Made by a program: the position numbers and the translations under genes | Notes under the pieces: generated by a model | Databases searched by the model: none | What the model saw: only the letters and a program-made list of their open reading frames with translations | What the model was told of the DNA's origin: nothing | Shown: positions 8,433-15,566 of the stretch, in pieces | Position numbering within the stretch: the stretch's first letter is position 1 | Layout of the letters: each line of letters starts with the position of its first letter | Origin: Sabulicella rubraurantiaca | GTDB taxonomy: Bacteria; Pseudomonadota; Alphaproteobacteria; Acetobacterales; Acetobacteraceae | Length of the DNA stretch: 64,000 nt | Direction of reading: 5' to 3' | Assembly: GCF_017355885.1 (NCBI RefSeq) | Contig: NZ_JAFEUU010000007.1 | Span: 1 to 64,000 of the forward strand

Positions 8433-9158
8433 TCAGCCTGCGCGGCCGGCGAACAGCTTCTTCTGGATCTCGACCCGCACCGCGTCCGCCATCTCCGTCG
8501 CCTCCTCCTTCAGTCGGGGGCAGATCACGAGGTCGAAGGACCTGCCTTCCTGCCGTGCCTCGAGGAAACGCCGGAATTCGGAAATGGCGCTGTCCAGCGT
8601 CTCGTTGCACCGGTCGAGCCGGCTGGTGAGTTCCTCCGACATGAAGATGCGCCGGGATTGCAGGAAGGCGCGGAATTCCTCCGCAAGCTGGCGCGCCTTC
8701 CGGTAGCCCGCCCAGTCGAGCATGTTGTGCAGGGCGGCATCGCGCTCCCGATGCTGATCACCTGTGAAGTTTCTGATGATACCCTTCTCCCAGATGAGAA
8801 GGGGGGCGGTTTCCAGGTACTCCTTCAGCTCACCCTCATTCATGCCGATCGCACTGGGGTGGACGCGCTGCGGGTCTGTGGCGGCGATGGTCGTGCTCAG
8901 CGCCGCCGACATCTTGCTCCATACTTCCGGGAGCACGACGAATTCCTGGTCGTGCAGCTTGGAGATCCGGTTCCGGATGATGTCGAGGTCCAGCTTGAGG
9001 CTGGTGATCTGCTGCTCGTGACGGAACTCGAGTTCCTTGAGCTGCCGACTGAAAAGGTGATCCACCCACGACTTGCCGAGGAACTTGACCGCCGCCCAGG
9101 CTACGCCCAGCGCGACCACGGCGTTGATGCCGAGCTGTGCAAGGAATGTCGTCAACAT
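8433..9158 (-). CDS. Membrane-anchored coiled-coil protein, unknown function
   Basis: This is a 241-residue protein. One N-terminal hydrophobic helix (about residues 4-26, LAQLGINAVVALGVAWAAV) is followed by a charged, helix-rich soluble part with a coiled-coil-like stretch (SRQLKELEFRHEQQ). No enzyme motif was seen. The ATG at 9158 follows a GGGGCGAG-like ribosome site; a start 14 codons upstream is less convincing. It is convergent with the DUF6734 gene, only 7 nt away. Its codons are somewhat less GC-rich than the core genes. Similar membrane-anchored helical proteins are common orphans in accessory regions, and I cannot assign a role. Confidence 0.7.
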   Translation of the reverse strand: MLTTFLAQLGINAVVALGVAWAAVKFLGKSWVDHLFSRQLKELEFRHEQQITSLKLDLDIIRNRISKLHDQEFVVLPEVWSKMSAALSTTIAATDPQRVHPSAIGMNEGELKEYLETAPLLIWEKGIIRNFTGDQHRERDAALHNMLDWAGYRKARQLAEEFRAFLQSRRIFMSEELTSRLDRCNETLDSAISEFRRFLEARQEGRSFDLVICPRLKEEATEMADAVRVEIQKKLFAGRAG

Positions 9159-9348
9159 TCTCGCCCCGCCATAAGGAAAAGCGCCGCAGGGTAGCATCAC
9201 CTGCCGCGACCAACCCCGAATTGTCGTTCGGCGAGGAGCGTGGGACTTATCGGTCCTTCGAGGTGGTCTGTTGCGCTGGACAACTCTTGGCGTGTCCCTA
9301 CCCGCTTGCAGGGACCAGAAGCGGCCCGTTGGCCTCTGAAGCGACAGA

Positions 9349-9374
9349 GCCCTCGCCCTGTCCTGGGCGCGGGC
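9349..9374 (-). terminator. Possible hairpin after the PEP-CTERM gene
   Basis: Ten-base arms at 9349-9358 and 9365-9374 pair with one mismatch around a 6-nt loop, just past the stop of the PEP-CTERM gene. There is no T-tract, so termination is uncertain. Confidence 0.25.
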
Positions 9375-9382
9375 ATACTGTC

Positions 9383-9973
9383 TTAGGCAGCGGCCTGCCC
9401 GCGCCTCACGAAGCCCAGGCCGAGCAAACCCAGCGCCAGGAAGGCGAATCCCTCTGGAGCCGGTACGGCAATGGTGGTCTGGCCAGGAGAGGGGGGCACA
9501 GCTTCAAGACCGACCCCATAAGAACCGCCTGCATAAGGTGGGAAGCCGGCATCGCCGAACGGGGAGCTTCCCGGTAGGCCATCTTGCCCGCCCTGGTGCA
9601 AAGATTGGTCGGATTGCGACAAGCCTTCGCTGTCACTGGGGAATAGGAGGCTGAAGCCGAGGAGACGAACCGCCTCATCGATCCGCCAGGACCTGACTTG
9701 GATGTTTCCCTCCGCGTCGAAGTAGGACCCGCCGTAATTGATCCGGAGATCGAAGCTGCCCTTGGGCGCTTCCGTCATCGCCGCGAGCGGCCCTAAGGAC
9801 TGGCTCATGTCGCGCCCTGGATTGGATATGTTGGGGTTTCCACTAACAGGGCTGCCGTGAGGGAATCCAACTGGCAGGCTCCCCCACGGTGCTGCCTGCG
9901 CAACGCCCGCCGCGATGCTGGGTGCTGTCAAAACTGATACCAGTGCAGCGATGCGGGCTGATCTCCAGGACAT
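9383..9973 (-). CDS. PEP-CTERM sorting-domain protein
   Basis: This is a secreted protein of about 196 residues. An N-terminal signal peptide (RSARIAALVSVLTA, cleavage near AQA-AP) is followed by a low-complexity Gly/Ser/Pro-rich middle. The C-terminal tail begins VPAPEG, continues with a hydrophobic helix (FLALGLLGLGF) and ends in RRGQ. This is the layout of a PEP-CTERM signal, recognised and cut by exosortase in organisms that make extracellular polysaccharide. No exosortase lies in this window. A second in-frame ATG at 9985 is possible; the one at 9973 has the better-spaced GGGA. The middle region has no recognisable domain. Function is unknown beyond surface display or release. Confidence 0.75.
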   Translation of the reverse strand: MSWRSARIAALVSVLTAPSIAAGVAQAAPWGSLPVGFPHGSPVSGNPNISNPGRDMSQSLGPLAAMTEAPKGSFDLRINYGGSYFDAEGNIQVRSWRIDEAVRLLGFSLLFPSDSEGLSQSDQSLHQGGQDGLPGSSPFGDAGFPPYAGGSYGVGLEAVPPSPGQTTIAVPAPEGFAFLALGLLGLGFVRRGQAAA

Positions 9974-10548
9974 GAAACATCCCATTCATTTCTTAACGAG
10001 ATTGCAACCCTAGCATTCCTAATGAGGGATTGTGCAAGGTATTAGACAAAAAGAGCCCTTGTGCCCGGGTCGGTCAGGTCTTCTAGTGGAGAGTGTTGAA
10101 TTCACTTTCGAAATCGAAGCCAAGGCTTGCGCAAATTATGATGGAGCATGCTTTTTCCGACTCGCCACGCAGTTCTGGCGTGGGCTTGCGGTGGTGACGA
10201 ATTGGCTCAGCGCGAACGCAGCAATTCTACTTCCACCAGATCGCCTGATGATTGATGCCGGCAGCTTTAGCTTGGTGGGGCGGGGCGGCTACAGCGCTTC
10301 GATCCAGCAGGCAGCAGCCCGTCTTGACGGTCCGAGCCCCAGCTCAAGGGTTTAGACCGCTCCGCTTCTTCGATCCGGTACTTATTCGTTTGTCATGCGG
10401 CCTGAGTATCCGCGCATCGCGTTCATGGGTGCACAACGCAAAACTGCGATGGCCACCAATACTCGCGGCCAAAGCCTGCGCTGGCCGAACCGCCTTGCAG
10501 AAGTTTCCCCGGCGTGGCTGACGACGCCTTCAGCCCACGCGCTGCAGC
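9974..10548. other. Gene-poor stretch of about 570 bp, possibly decayed DNA
   Basis: Short open frames exist on the plus strand (10032-10355 and 10252-10521), but codon use is irregular, third positions are not G/C-rich as elsewhere, and no domain or ribosome site supports them. Composition is visibly less GC-rich than the flanks. No terminal inverted repeats or target duplication were found. It also contains the promoter region of the PEP-CTERM gene at its left edge. A decayed mobile element or gene is possible; I see no intact feature. Confidence 0.5.
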
Positions 10549-11541
10549 TTAATGCTCGCGGTGCATCACGCGGTTCTTGCCGGCGGCCTTGGCGCGGTAG
10601 CCCAACTCGTCCACCGCCTCCAGCGCGGCCGTAACGCTGAACGGCGCGGTGACGAAGGACACGGCCCCGATTGAGGCCGTCACGGCCCAGCCGCGCTCCT
10701 CCATGCGGGCCGCGATCTGGGTGCGCAGCCGCTCGCCGACCGCTTCCACCTCCCGCGCGGAGGGAAGCAGCGCCGCGAACTCATCGCCGCCGATCCGCGC
10801 AGGGGAACCGATTCCGCCCACCACTTCCTGCATCACCTCCGCCACCGCGCGAAGCACCTCATCCCCCGCGAGGTGACCATGCACGTCATTCACCCGCTTG
10901 AATCCGTCGAGGTCGAGGCCGATTAACGCGAAGCCCGCGCTTCCCGCCTGATGCTGCGCAATGGCGTGCTCCAGCTCCATCAGGAAGGCGGAGCGGTTAG
11001 CGAGGCCGGTCAGGCTGTCGGTCAGCGCGTAGGAGCGGATGCGCCGCATGGCACGGTGCAGTTCGAGCGTGGTGCCTACCGTCTCCGCCAGGCGAACCAA
11101 CGCCTCCTTCTGGTCCGCGCTCAGGCTACGTGCCTCCCGGTCGATGACGCAGAGCGCGCCGAGGGCATGCCCCTCGGGGTTCACCAGCGGCACGCCCGCG
11201 TAGAAGCGGATGCCCATCTCCCCAGTGACGAGCGGGTTGTCGGCGAAGCGCTCGTCGCGGGTCGCATCCTCGACGATTAGGGGCTGCCCCGGCTCCAGGA
11301 TGGCATGGGCGCAGAAGGACTGCTCCCGCGGGGTCTCGCTGACTGGGAGACCCACCTGCGCCTTGAACCACTGCCGCTCCTCCGCGACCAGCGACACGGC
11401 GGAGATGGGCGTGCCCGTGAGCCTGGCTGCGAACTTGACGAGGTTGTCCAGCGCCGTGTCGGCGCCGGTGTCGAGGATGTCATAGGAGCGCAGCGCAGCG
11501 AGGCGCTCCTGTTCACGGGCGGGGAGGGGGGCAGGCGGCAT
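10549..11541 (-). CDS. GAF-domain diguanylate cyclase (GGDEF)
   Basis: This 330-residue cytoplasmic protein would make cyclic di-GMP from two GTP. A GAF sensor domain occupies about residues 22-160, with the common LAALRSYDILDTG opening and REQSFCAHAI motif. A GGDEF domain follows from about 170, with DSLTGLANR and an intact GGDEF at 251-255. The usual RxxD inhibitory site just before GGDEF is missing (the positions read Gly and Gly), so product feedback inhibition is probably absent. The ATG at 11541 is chosen because the family starts close to this point; the 12 extra upstream residues are atypical. It appears monocistronic. The GAF ligand is unknown. Confidence 0.9.
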   Translation of the reverse strand: MPPAPLPAREQERLAALRSYDILDTGADTALDNLVKFAARLTGTPISAVSLVAEERQWFKAQVGLPVSETPREQSFCAHAILEPGQPLIVEDATRDERFADNPLVTGEMGIRFYAGVPLVNPEGHALGALCVIDREARSLSADQKEALVRLAETVGTTLELHRAMRRIRSYALTDSLTGLANRSAFLMELEHAIAQHQAGSAGFALIGLDLDGFKRVNDVHGHLAGDEVLRAVAEVMQEVVGGIGSPARIGGDEFAALLPSAREVEAVGERLRTQIAARMEERGWAVTASIGAVSFVTAPFSVTAALEAVDELGYRAKAAGKNRVMHREH

Positions 11542-11644
11542 CTCGTTCCATCCAGCGCGCCCCGCGCAACGGCGCAAGGCGGGGGCGCAAGAAGCGGCAA
11601 GGATGCCCGGATGTCAGCCCAGGAAATCCACTTACCGGCGGGGC

Positions 11645-13084
11645 CTACATCACCTCGCGATGGGCGCGCTTCAAATCCTCGACGAAGCGTCCGTATTCGC
11701 GCTCGCGGCTGTCCGGGTCCGGCAGGCGCAGCAGGTAGGAGGGGTGCACGGTCGGGAACACCGGCAGCCCTTCCGGCGTCCGCATGATTTCGCCCCGTGC
11801 TTTGGTGACGGGGATGGCGCGCCCCATCATGGCGCGCAGCGCCGTGGCGCCCAGCGTGACGACGAGGCGCGGCGCGACGATCTCGATCTCGCGGCGCAGG
11901 AAGGGGCGGTAATGCGCGATGTCGCCCGCATCGGGGCTCTGGTGGATGCGGCGCCGCCCGGAGGGATTGAACTTGAAGTGCTTCACCGCATTGGTGAGGT
12001 AGCACTCGCCGCGCGTGATGCCGGCCTTCTCCAGCGCGCCGTCGAAGAGGCGTCCGGCCGGTCCCACGAAGGGGCGGCCCTTTAGATCCTCCTCGTCGCC
12101 TGGCTGCTCGCCGACAAAGAGAAGGGGCGGGTCGAGCGGACCCTCGCCGAACACGGCCTGGGTGGCCTGGGCGGCAAGCGGCGTTTCCCGGTCGGCCAGC
12201 ACCTCGGCCTTCAGCGCGGCCAGCGCGGCCTCGCGGTCGCCCGCGGCGGCATCGAAGAGTTCCATCGCCTCCGAAACGCCGGAGGGCGCCCAGTGGATGA
12301 GGCGCTGCCGCCGCATGGAGGGCTCGGAGGCGCCGCGCGCGACCATGGCGGCGACGCGGGCAGGGGCTTCCTCCATCAGGCGCGGGATCTCGCGCGTTTC
12401 CGGCAGGTTGCGCCAGTAGCGCAGCGGCATCTCGGCGCGCATGGCGGCAGGCTTCAGCCGGGCCGGATTGAAGGTGCTGCCGTAATAGGCGCGCCAGAGT
12501 ACCTCGCCCTCGCCCTCGGGCGGCACGTCCTCCCGCCTTCCGGGTGGTCCGAATTCGAGCGTCTCCCCGTCCCAATGGGCGGAGCCGTCGGGGGTCAGGA
12601 TGGACCAGCGCATCCCCGCGAAGCGGCGCACGAAGAAGCCTGCCTCCGCCTCCAAGATGCGGTGCTCCGGCTCGAACCAGGCGAGGTGCCAGTCCTCCTC
12701 CGGATGCGGGCGGAAGCGAAGGAAGGCGTGCATTTTGTGCGCGTCGCGCCGTACCGCCTTGGCCATGAGGGAAAGCCGCAAGACCAGCGGGTCGGTCGCA
12801 TGCTCCAGCAACTCGCGCTCCCCGTTCGCGATGCGCCACAAGGCGCGGTAGAGCAGGTCGTGTCGCTCCGCATCGCGATGACGCAGCACGGTTTCGGCCA
12901 GTTCGAGGAAATCGGGCGGGACGCGCGGCGGCGTGGCCCCCGTAGGTGGCAACTCGTCCGTGTCGGCGAAGAGCGAGCCATCCCAGCTCACCGCATCGGG
13001 CGGCACGCCCGCCGACAGCAGGGGCCGTGCGGCGTCGCGCCACGCATCCAGCCGCGTGGGGTGGGCCGGGCTGGCGGCGATCAC
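11645..13084 (-). CDS. TIGR03915-type DNA repair protein fused to UdgX uracil-DNA glycosylase
   Basis: This is a 479-residue two-domain protein. The N-terminal half (about 15-270, containing RDAHKMHAFLRFR and MRWSILTPDG) matches the DUF4130/TIGR03915 group of putative DNA repair proteins. The C-terminal half (about 290-475) is a family 4-like uracil-DNA glycosylase with GEQPGDEEDLKGRPFVGPAG, and it carries the RRRIH segment in which UdgX enzymes use His to form a covalent bond with the abasic sugar. It therefore probably captures uracil-containing DNA irreversibly. The ATG overlaps the stop of the radical SAM gene by 4 nt. This pairing is a known two-gene association of TIGR03915 and TIGR03916 proteins. 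Confidence 0.88.
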   Translation of the reverse strand: MIAASPAHPTRLDAWRDAARPLLSAGVPPDAVSWDGSLFADTDELPPTGATPPRVPPDFLELAETVLRHRDAERHDLLYRALWRIANGERELLEHATDPLVLRLSLMAKAVRRDAHKMHAFLRFRPHPEEDWHLAWFEPEHRILEAEAGFFVRRFAGMRWSILTPDGSAHWDGETLEFGPPGRREDVPPEGEGEVLWRAYYGSTFNPARLKPAAMRAEMPLRYWRNLPETREIPRLMEEAPARVAAMVARGASEPSMRRQRLIHWAPSGVSEAMELFDAAAGDREAALAALKAEVLADRETPLAAQATQAVFGEGPLDPPLLFVGEQPGDEEDLKGRPFVGPAGRLFDGALEKAGITRGECYLTNAVKHFKFNPSGRRRIHQSPDAGDIAHYRPFLRREIEIVAPRLVVTLGATALRAMMGRAIPVTKARGEIMRTPEGLPVFPTVHPSYLLRLPDPDSREREYGRFVEDLKRAHREVM

Positions 13085-14319
13085 AGCAGGGCCATCTGCC
13101 GTGGGGCGGCTTGCGTCTTCGACACGAGCAGTCCCCGCAGACCGGCCTGATCGAGCAGCGAACCCGGCGTGGAATCGGCCGTGACCAGGAAGGGACGCAG
13201 CTTCCGCAAGGGCAGCCGCAGCCGTGCGAGGGCGTCCCAGCGGATCGCGCCATGGCGGCGGGAGGCGATGATCCGGTCGACGCTGCGCACCCCGAGGCCG
13301 GGCACGCGCAGCAGCGCCTCGCGCGAGGCCTTGTTCACGTCCACCGGGAAGAAATGCCGGTTGCGCAGTGCCCAGGCCAGCTTGGGGTCGGCGTCCAGCG
13401 CCAGCATCGCGTCTGGGCCGGCCGGCACGATCTCGTCCAGGGAGAAGCCGTAGAAGCGCAGCAGCCAGTCGGACTGGTAGAGGCGGTGCTCGCGCAACAG
13501 GGGGGGCGGCGCGGGCGGCAGGGCGCGGGAGGCGTCGGGGATAGGCGAATAGGCGCTGTAATAGACGCGCCGTAGCCCATAGCTGCCGTAAAGCGTGCTG
13601 GCCGTGCCGAGAATGGCGCGGTCATCCGCCCCGTCCGCCCCCACCACCATCTGGGTGGACTGCCCGGCCGGGGCGAAGCGTGGGGCGCGCGCCTCCTCCT
13701 TCGCCTCCTCGATCCGGACACGCATCCGCGCCATGGAGCGGCGAATGCCGGCGAAGTCCTTCTCCGGCGCCAGTGCTTTGAGCGAATTTTCCTGCGGCAG
13801 TTCGATGTTGATGGACAGGCGATCGGCGTGGCGACCCGCCTCGGCCAGCAATTCCGGCGCGGCATCGGGAATGGTCTTGAGGTGGATGTAGCCGCGGAAC
13901 CCGTGCTCCTCGCGCAGGCTGCGGGCCACGCGAACGAGCTGCTCCATCGTGTAGTCGGGCGAGCGGATGATGCCTGAGGACAGGAACAGCCCCTCGATCA
14001 TGTTGCGCCGGTAGAAGCCGAGGGTGAGGTCCACGACCTCCTTCACCGTGAAGCGGGCGCGCGGCACGTTGGAGGAGGCACGGTTGATGCAATAGGCGCA
14101 GTCGAAGATGCAGGCATTGGTGAGCAGGATCTTCAGCAGCGACACGCAGCGCCCATCGGGCGTGTAGGCGTGGCAAATCCCCATCCCTTCGGAGGAGCCG
14201 ATGCCCCCCTTCAGGCTGTCGCGCTTGGGCGCGGAGGAGGAGGCGCAGGAGGCATCGTATTTCGCCGCATCGGCCAGGATCTCGAGCTTCCGGCGGAGGT
14301 CCAGGGCGGCGTCGGGCAT
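13081..14319 (-). CDS. Putative DNA modification/repair radical SAM protein (TIGR03916 type)
   Basis: This is a 412-residue radical SAM protein. The cluster-binding motif CIFDCAYC lies near residue 70-77, after a Cys/Ser-rich opening (KYDASCASSSAPKR). A helix-hairpin-helix DNA-binding motif (LLRVPGLGVRSVDRII) sits in the C-terminal part. This combination marks the TIGR03916 family, whose reaction is not established. The start is set at MPDAALDL (14319) because upstream residues are Pro-rich and unlike the family. It is the first gene of a two-gene operon with the UdgX fusion, coupled by a 4-nt overlap. A LexA-like half-site pair lies about 35 nt upstream, so DNA damage control is possible. 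Confidence 0.88.
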   Translation of the reverse strand: MPDAALDLRRKLEILADAAKYDASCASSSAPKRDSLKGGIGSSEGMGICHAYTPDGRCVSLLKILLTNACIFDCAYCINRASSNVPRARFTVKEVVDLTLGFYRRNMIEGLFLSSGIIRSPDYTMEQLVRVARSLREEHGFRGYIHLKTIPDAAPELLAEAGRHADRLSINIELPQENSLKALAPEKDFAGIRRSMARMRVRIEEAKEEARAPRFAPAGQSTQMVVGADGADDRAILGTASTLYGSYGLRRVYYSAYSPIPDASRALPPAPPPLLREHRLYQSDWLLRFYGFSLDEIVPAGPDAMLALDADPKLAWALRNRHFFPVDVNKASREALLRVPGLGVRSVDRIIASRRHGAIRWDALARLRLPLRKLRPFLVTADSTPGSLLDQAGLRGLLVSKTQAAPRQMALL

Positions 14320-14353
14320 AGGGTTGATATGGGGCGGGGGCTTGGGCTGACAA

Positions 14354-14368
14354 GAACGGAAAGGCAAC
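14354..14368 (-). promoter_or_regulatory. Candidate LexA box upstream of the radical SAM-UdgX operon
   Basis: Read on the gene's strand the site is GTTG-N7-GTTC, one base off the alphaproteobacterial SOS consensus GTTC-N7-GTTC. It lies about 35 nt before the radical SAM start. One-mismatch sites arise fairly often by chance, so this is only suggestive. Confidence 0.3.
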
Positions 14369-14483
14369 GCGCCAGGTCGCCCTGACCTAAGCTATTGCCC
14401 CGGCCCGGCTGCGCCGTTCCGGGTGAGTTTCGACTCGCACGGTGACGCATTCCCTGCCAGCCTCCGGCCCCAAGGGGTGAACC

Positions 14484-15482
14484 ATGCAGGAGGCATCGGG
14501 AACCATGTCCGCACGCTCACTCATCCTGGGCTTCGCCGCCCTGCTCCTCGCCGGGCCGGCAGCCGCGGAGCCACCGACGCCCGAGGCGGTCGTGGACGCG
14601 TTCGAAGCCGCCCTCGGGCCCATCACGACCTACCGGCCCAGTCATCCCAAGGGGATCTGCGCCAGCGGCCACTTCGTCGCCACGCCGGACGGCGCACGCT
14701 ACTCCAGCGCACCCGTGTTCGATGGCCAGCGCGTGGAGACGATCATCCGCTTCGGTGTGGCGGGCGGGAACCCGCGCGCATCGGACGTGGCGCGCTCGAC
14801 CCGCAGCCTTGCCATCCGGTTCGAGACTTCGCGGGGCGACCAGTGGGACATGGCGAATATCTCGGCCCCCATCTTCGGCGCCCGCACACCGGAGATGCTG
14901 GTGGCCGGGCTGCTGGCGCGCCGGCCCGGGCCGAACGGGCAGCCCGACGCGGACGCGGTGCGCCGCTACATTGAGGCCAACCCGGAAGCCATGCGCCAGG
15001 GGCGATGGCTCGCCTCGGTCGCACCGCCGGCTTCCTGGGCCACCACGCCGTACTGGGGCGTCAACGCCTTCCGCTTCAAGAGCGCAGACGGGCAGGAGCG
15101 GCTGGTACGCTGGGTGTTCGAGCCGGTGGCCGGCACGCAGCGCCTCTCGGAGGAGGAGATGCGCACGCGCGGCACCGACTTCCTGGGCGAGGAGATCCGC
15201 CGCCGTGTCGCGCAGGGGCCGGTCGAATTCGACATGGTGCTGCAATTCGCCCAGCCCGGCGACGACGCCTCGGACCCGACCGTGGCTTGGCCCGATGACC
15301 GCCCGCGCGCCACGGTCGGCCGCCTGACGGTGACCTCCGTCGAGGCCGGGCCCGGCGGGCCTTGCGACGGGATCAGCTTCATGAACCTGGACATGGAGCC
15401 TGGTGTCGCCTTCAGCGACGACCCGACCCTTCATGCCCGTCCCGCGCCCTACGCGGTGTCGCTGACCCGGCGCACGCGCTGA
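14484..15482 (+). CDS. Catalase-family peroxidase (minicatalase), exported
   Basis: This 332-residue protein has a signal peptide (MSARSLILGFAALLLAGPAAA, cleavage near AAA-EP), so it should act in the periplasm. The body follows the short heme catalase/peroxidase family: THR-type opening replaced by TYRPSHPKGICASGHF with the probable distal His, RFGVAGGNPRASD, and AIRFETSRGDQWDM, plus YWGVNAFRFKS and APYAVSLTRR near the end. It would use peroxide to oxidise organic donors rather than work as a full catalase. Two starts are possible: ATG 14484 follows AAGGGG at 6 nt, and ATG 14505 follows AGGAGG at 11 nt and gives the cleaner signal peptide. It stands alone, divergent from the radical SAM operon. 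Confidence 0.85.
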   Translation: MQEASGTMSARSLILGFAALLLAGPAAAEPPTPEAVVDAFEAALGPITTYRPSHPKGICASGHFVATPDGARYSSAPVFDGQRVETIIRFGVAGGNPRASDVARSTRSLAIRFETSRGDQWDMANISAPIFGARTPEMLVAGLLARRPGPNGQPDADAVRRYIEANPEAMRQGRWLASVAPPASWATTPYWGVNAFRFKSADGQERLVRWVFEPVAGTQRLSEEEMRTRGTDFLGEEIRRRVAQGPVEFDMVLQFAQPGDDASDPTVAWPDDRPRATVGRLTVTSVEAGPGGPCDGISFMNLDMEPGVAFSDDPTLHARPAPYAVSLTRRTR

Positions 15483-15487
15483 CGCCT

Positions 15488-15519
15488 CGGTCCACCATAC
15501 GGATGGACGGACCGCCCTT
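15488..15519 (+). terminator. Weak hairpin between convergent genes
   Basis: GTCCA and TGGAC arms, with further CGG/CCG pairing and bulges, lie between the minicatalase stop and the uvrB stop and are followed by CCCTT. It could end transcription from the minicatalase gene. The pairing is imperfect. Confidence 0.25.
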
Positions 15520-15566
15520 CACGTCGTGACGGCGGCCCGGCTGGCCTCACGCGGCAGCGTCCGCCT

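Noticed and set aside
10032-10355. A 107-codon open frame in the gene-poor stretch
   Set aside because: Codon use is unlike real genes here, no ribosome site or domain is seen, and it overlaps another equally poor frame at 10252-10521.
14416-14430. GTTC-N7-GTTT as a LexA site for the minicatalase gene
   Set aside because: It has one mismatch, sits in a short divergent region with several weak matches, and there is no known SOS control of this family.
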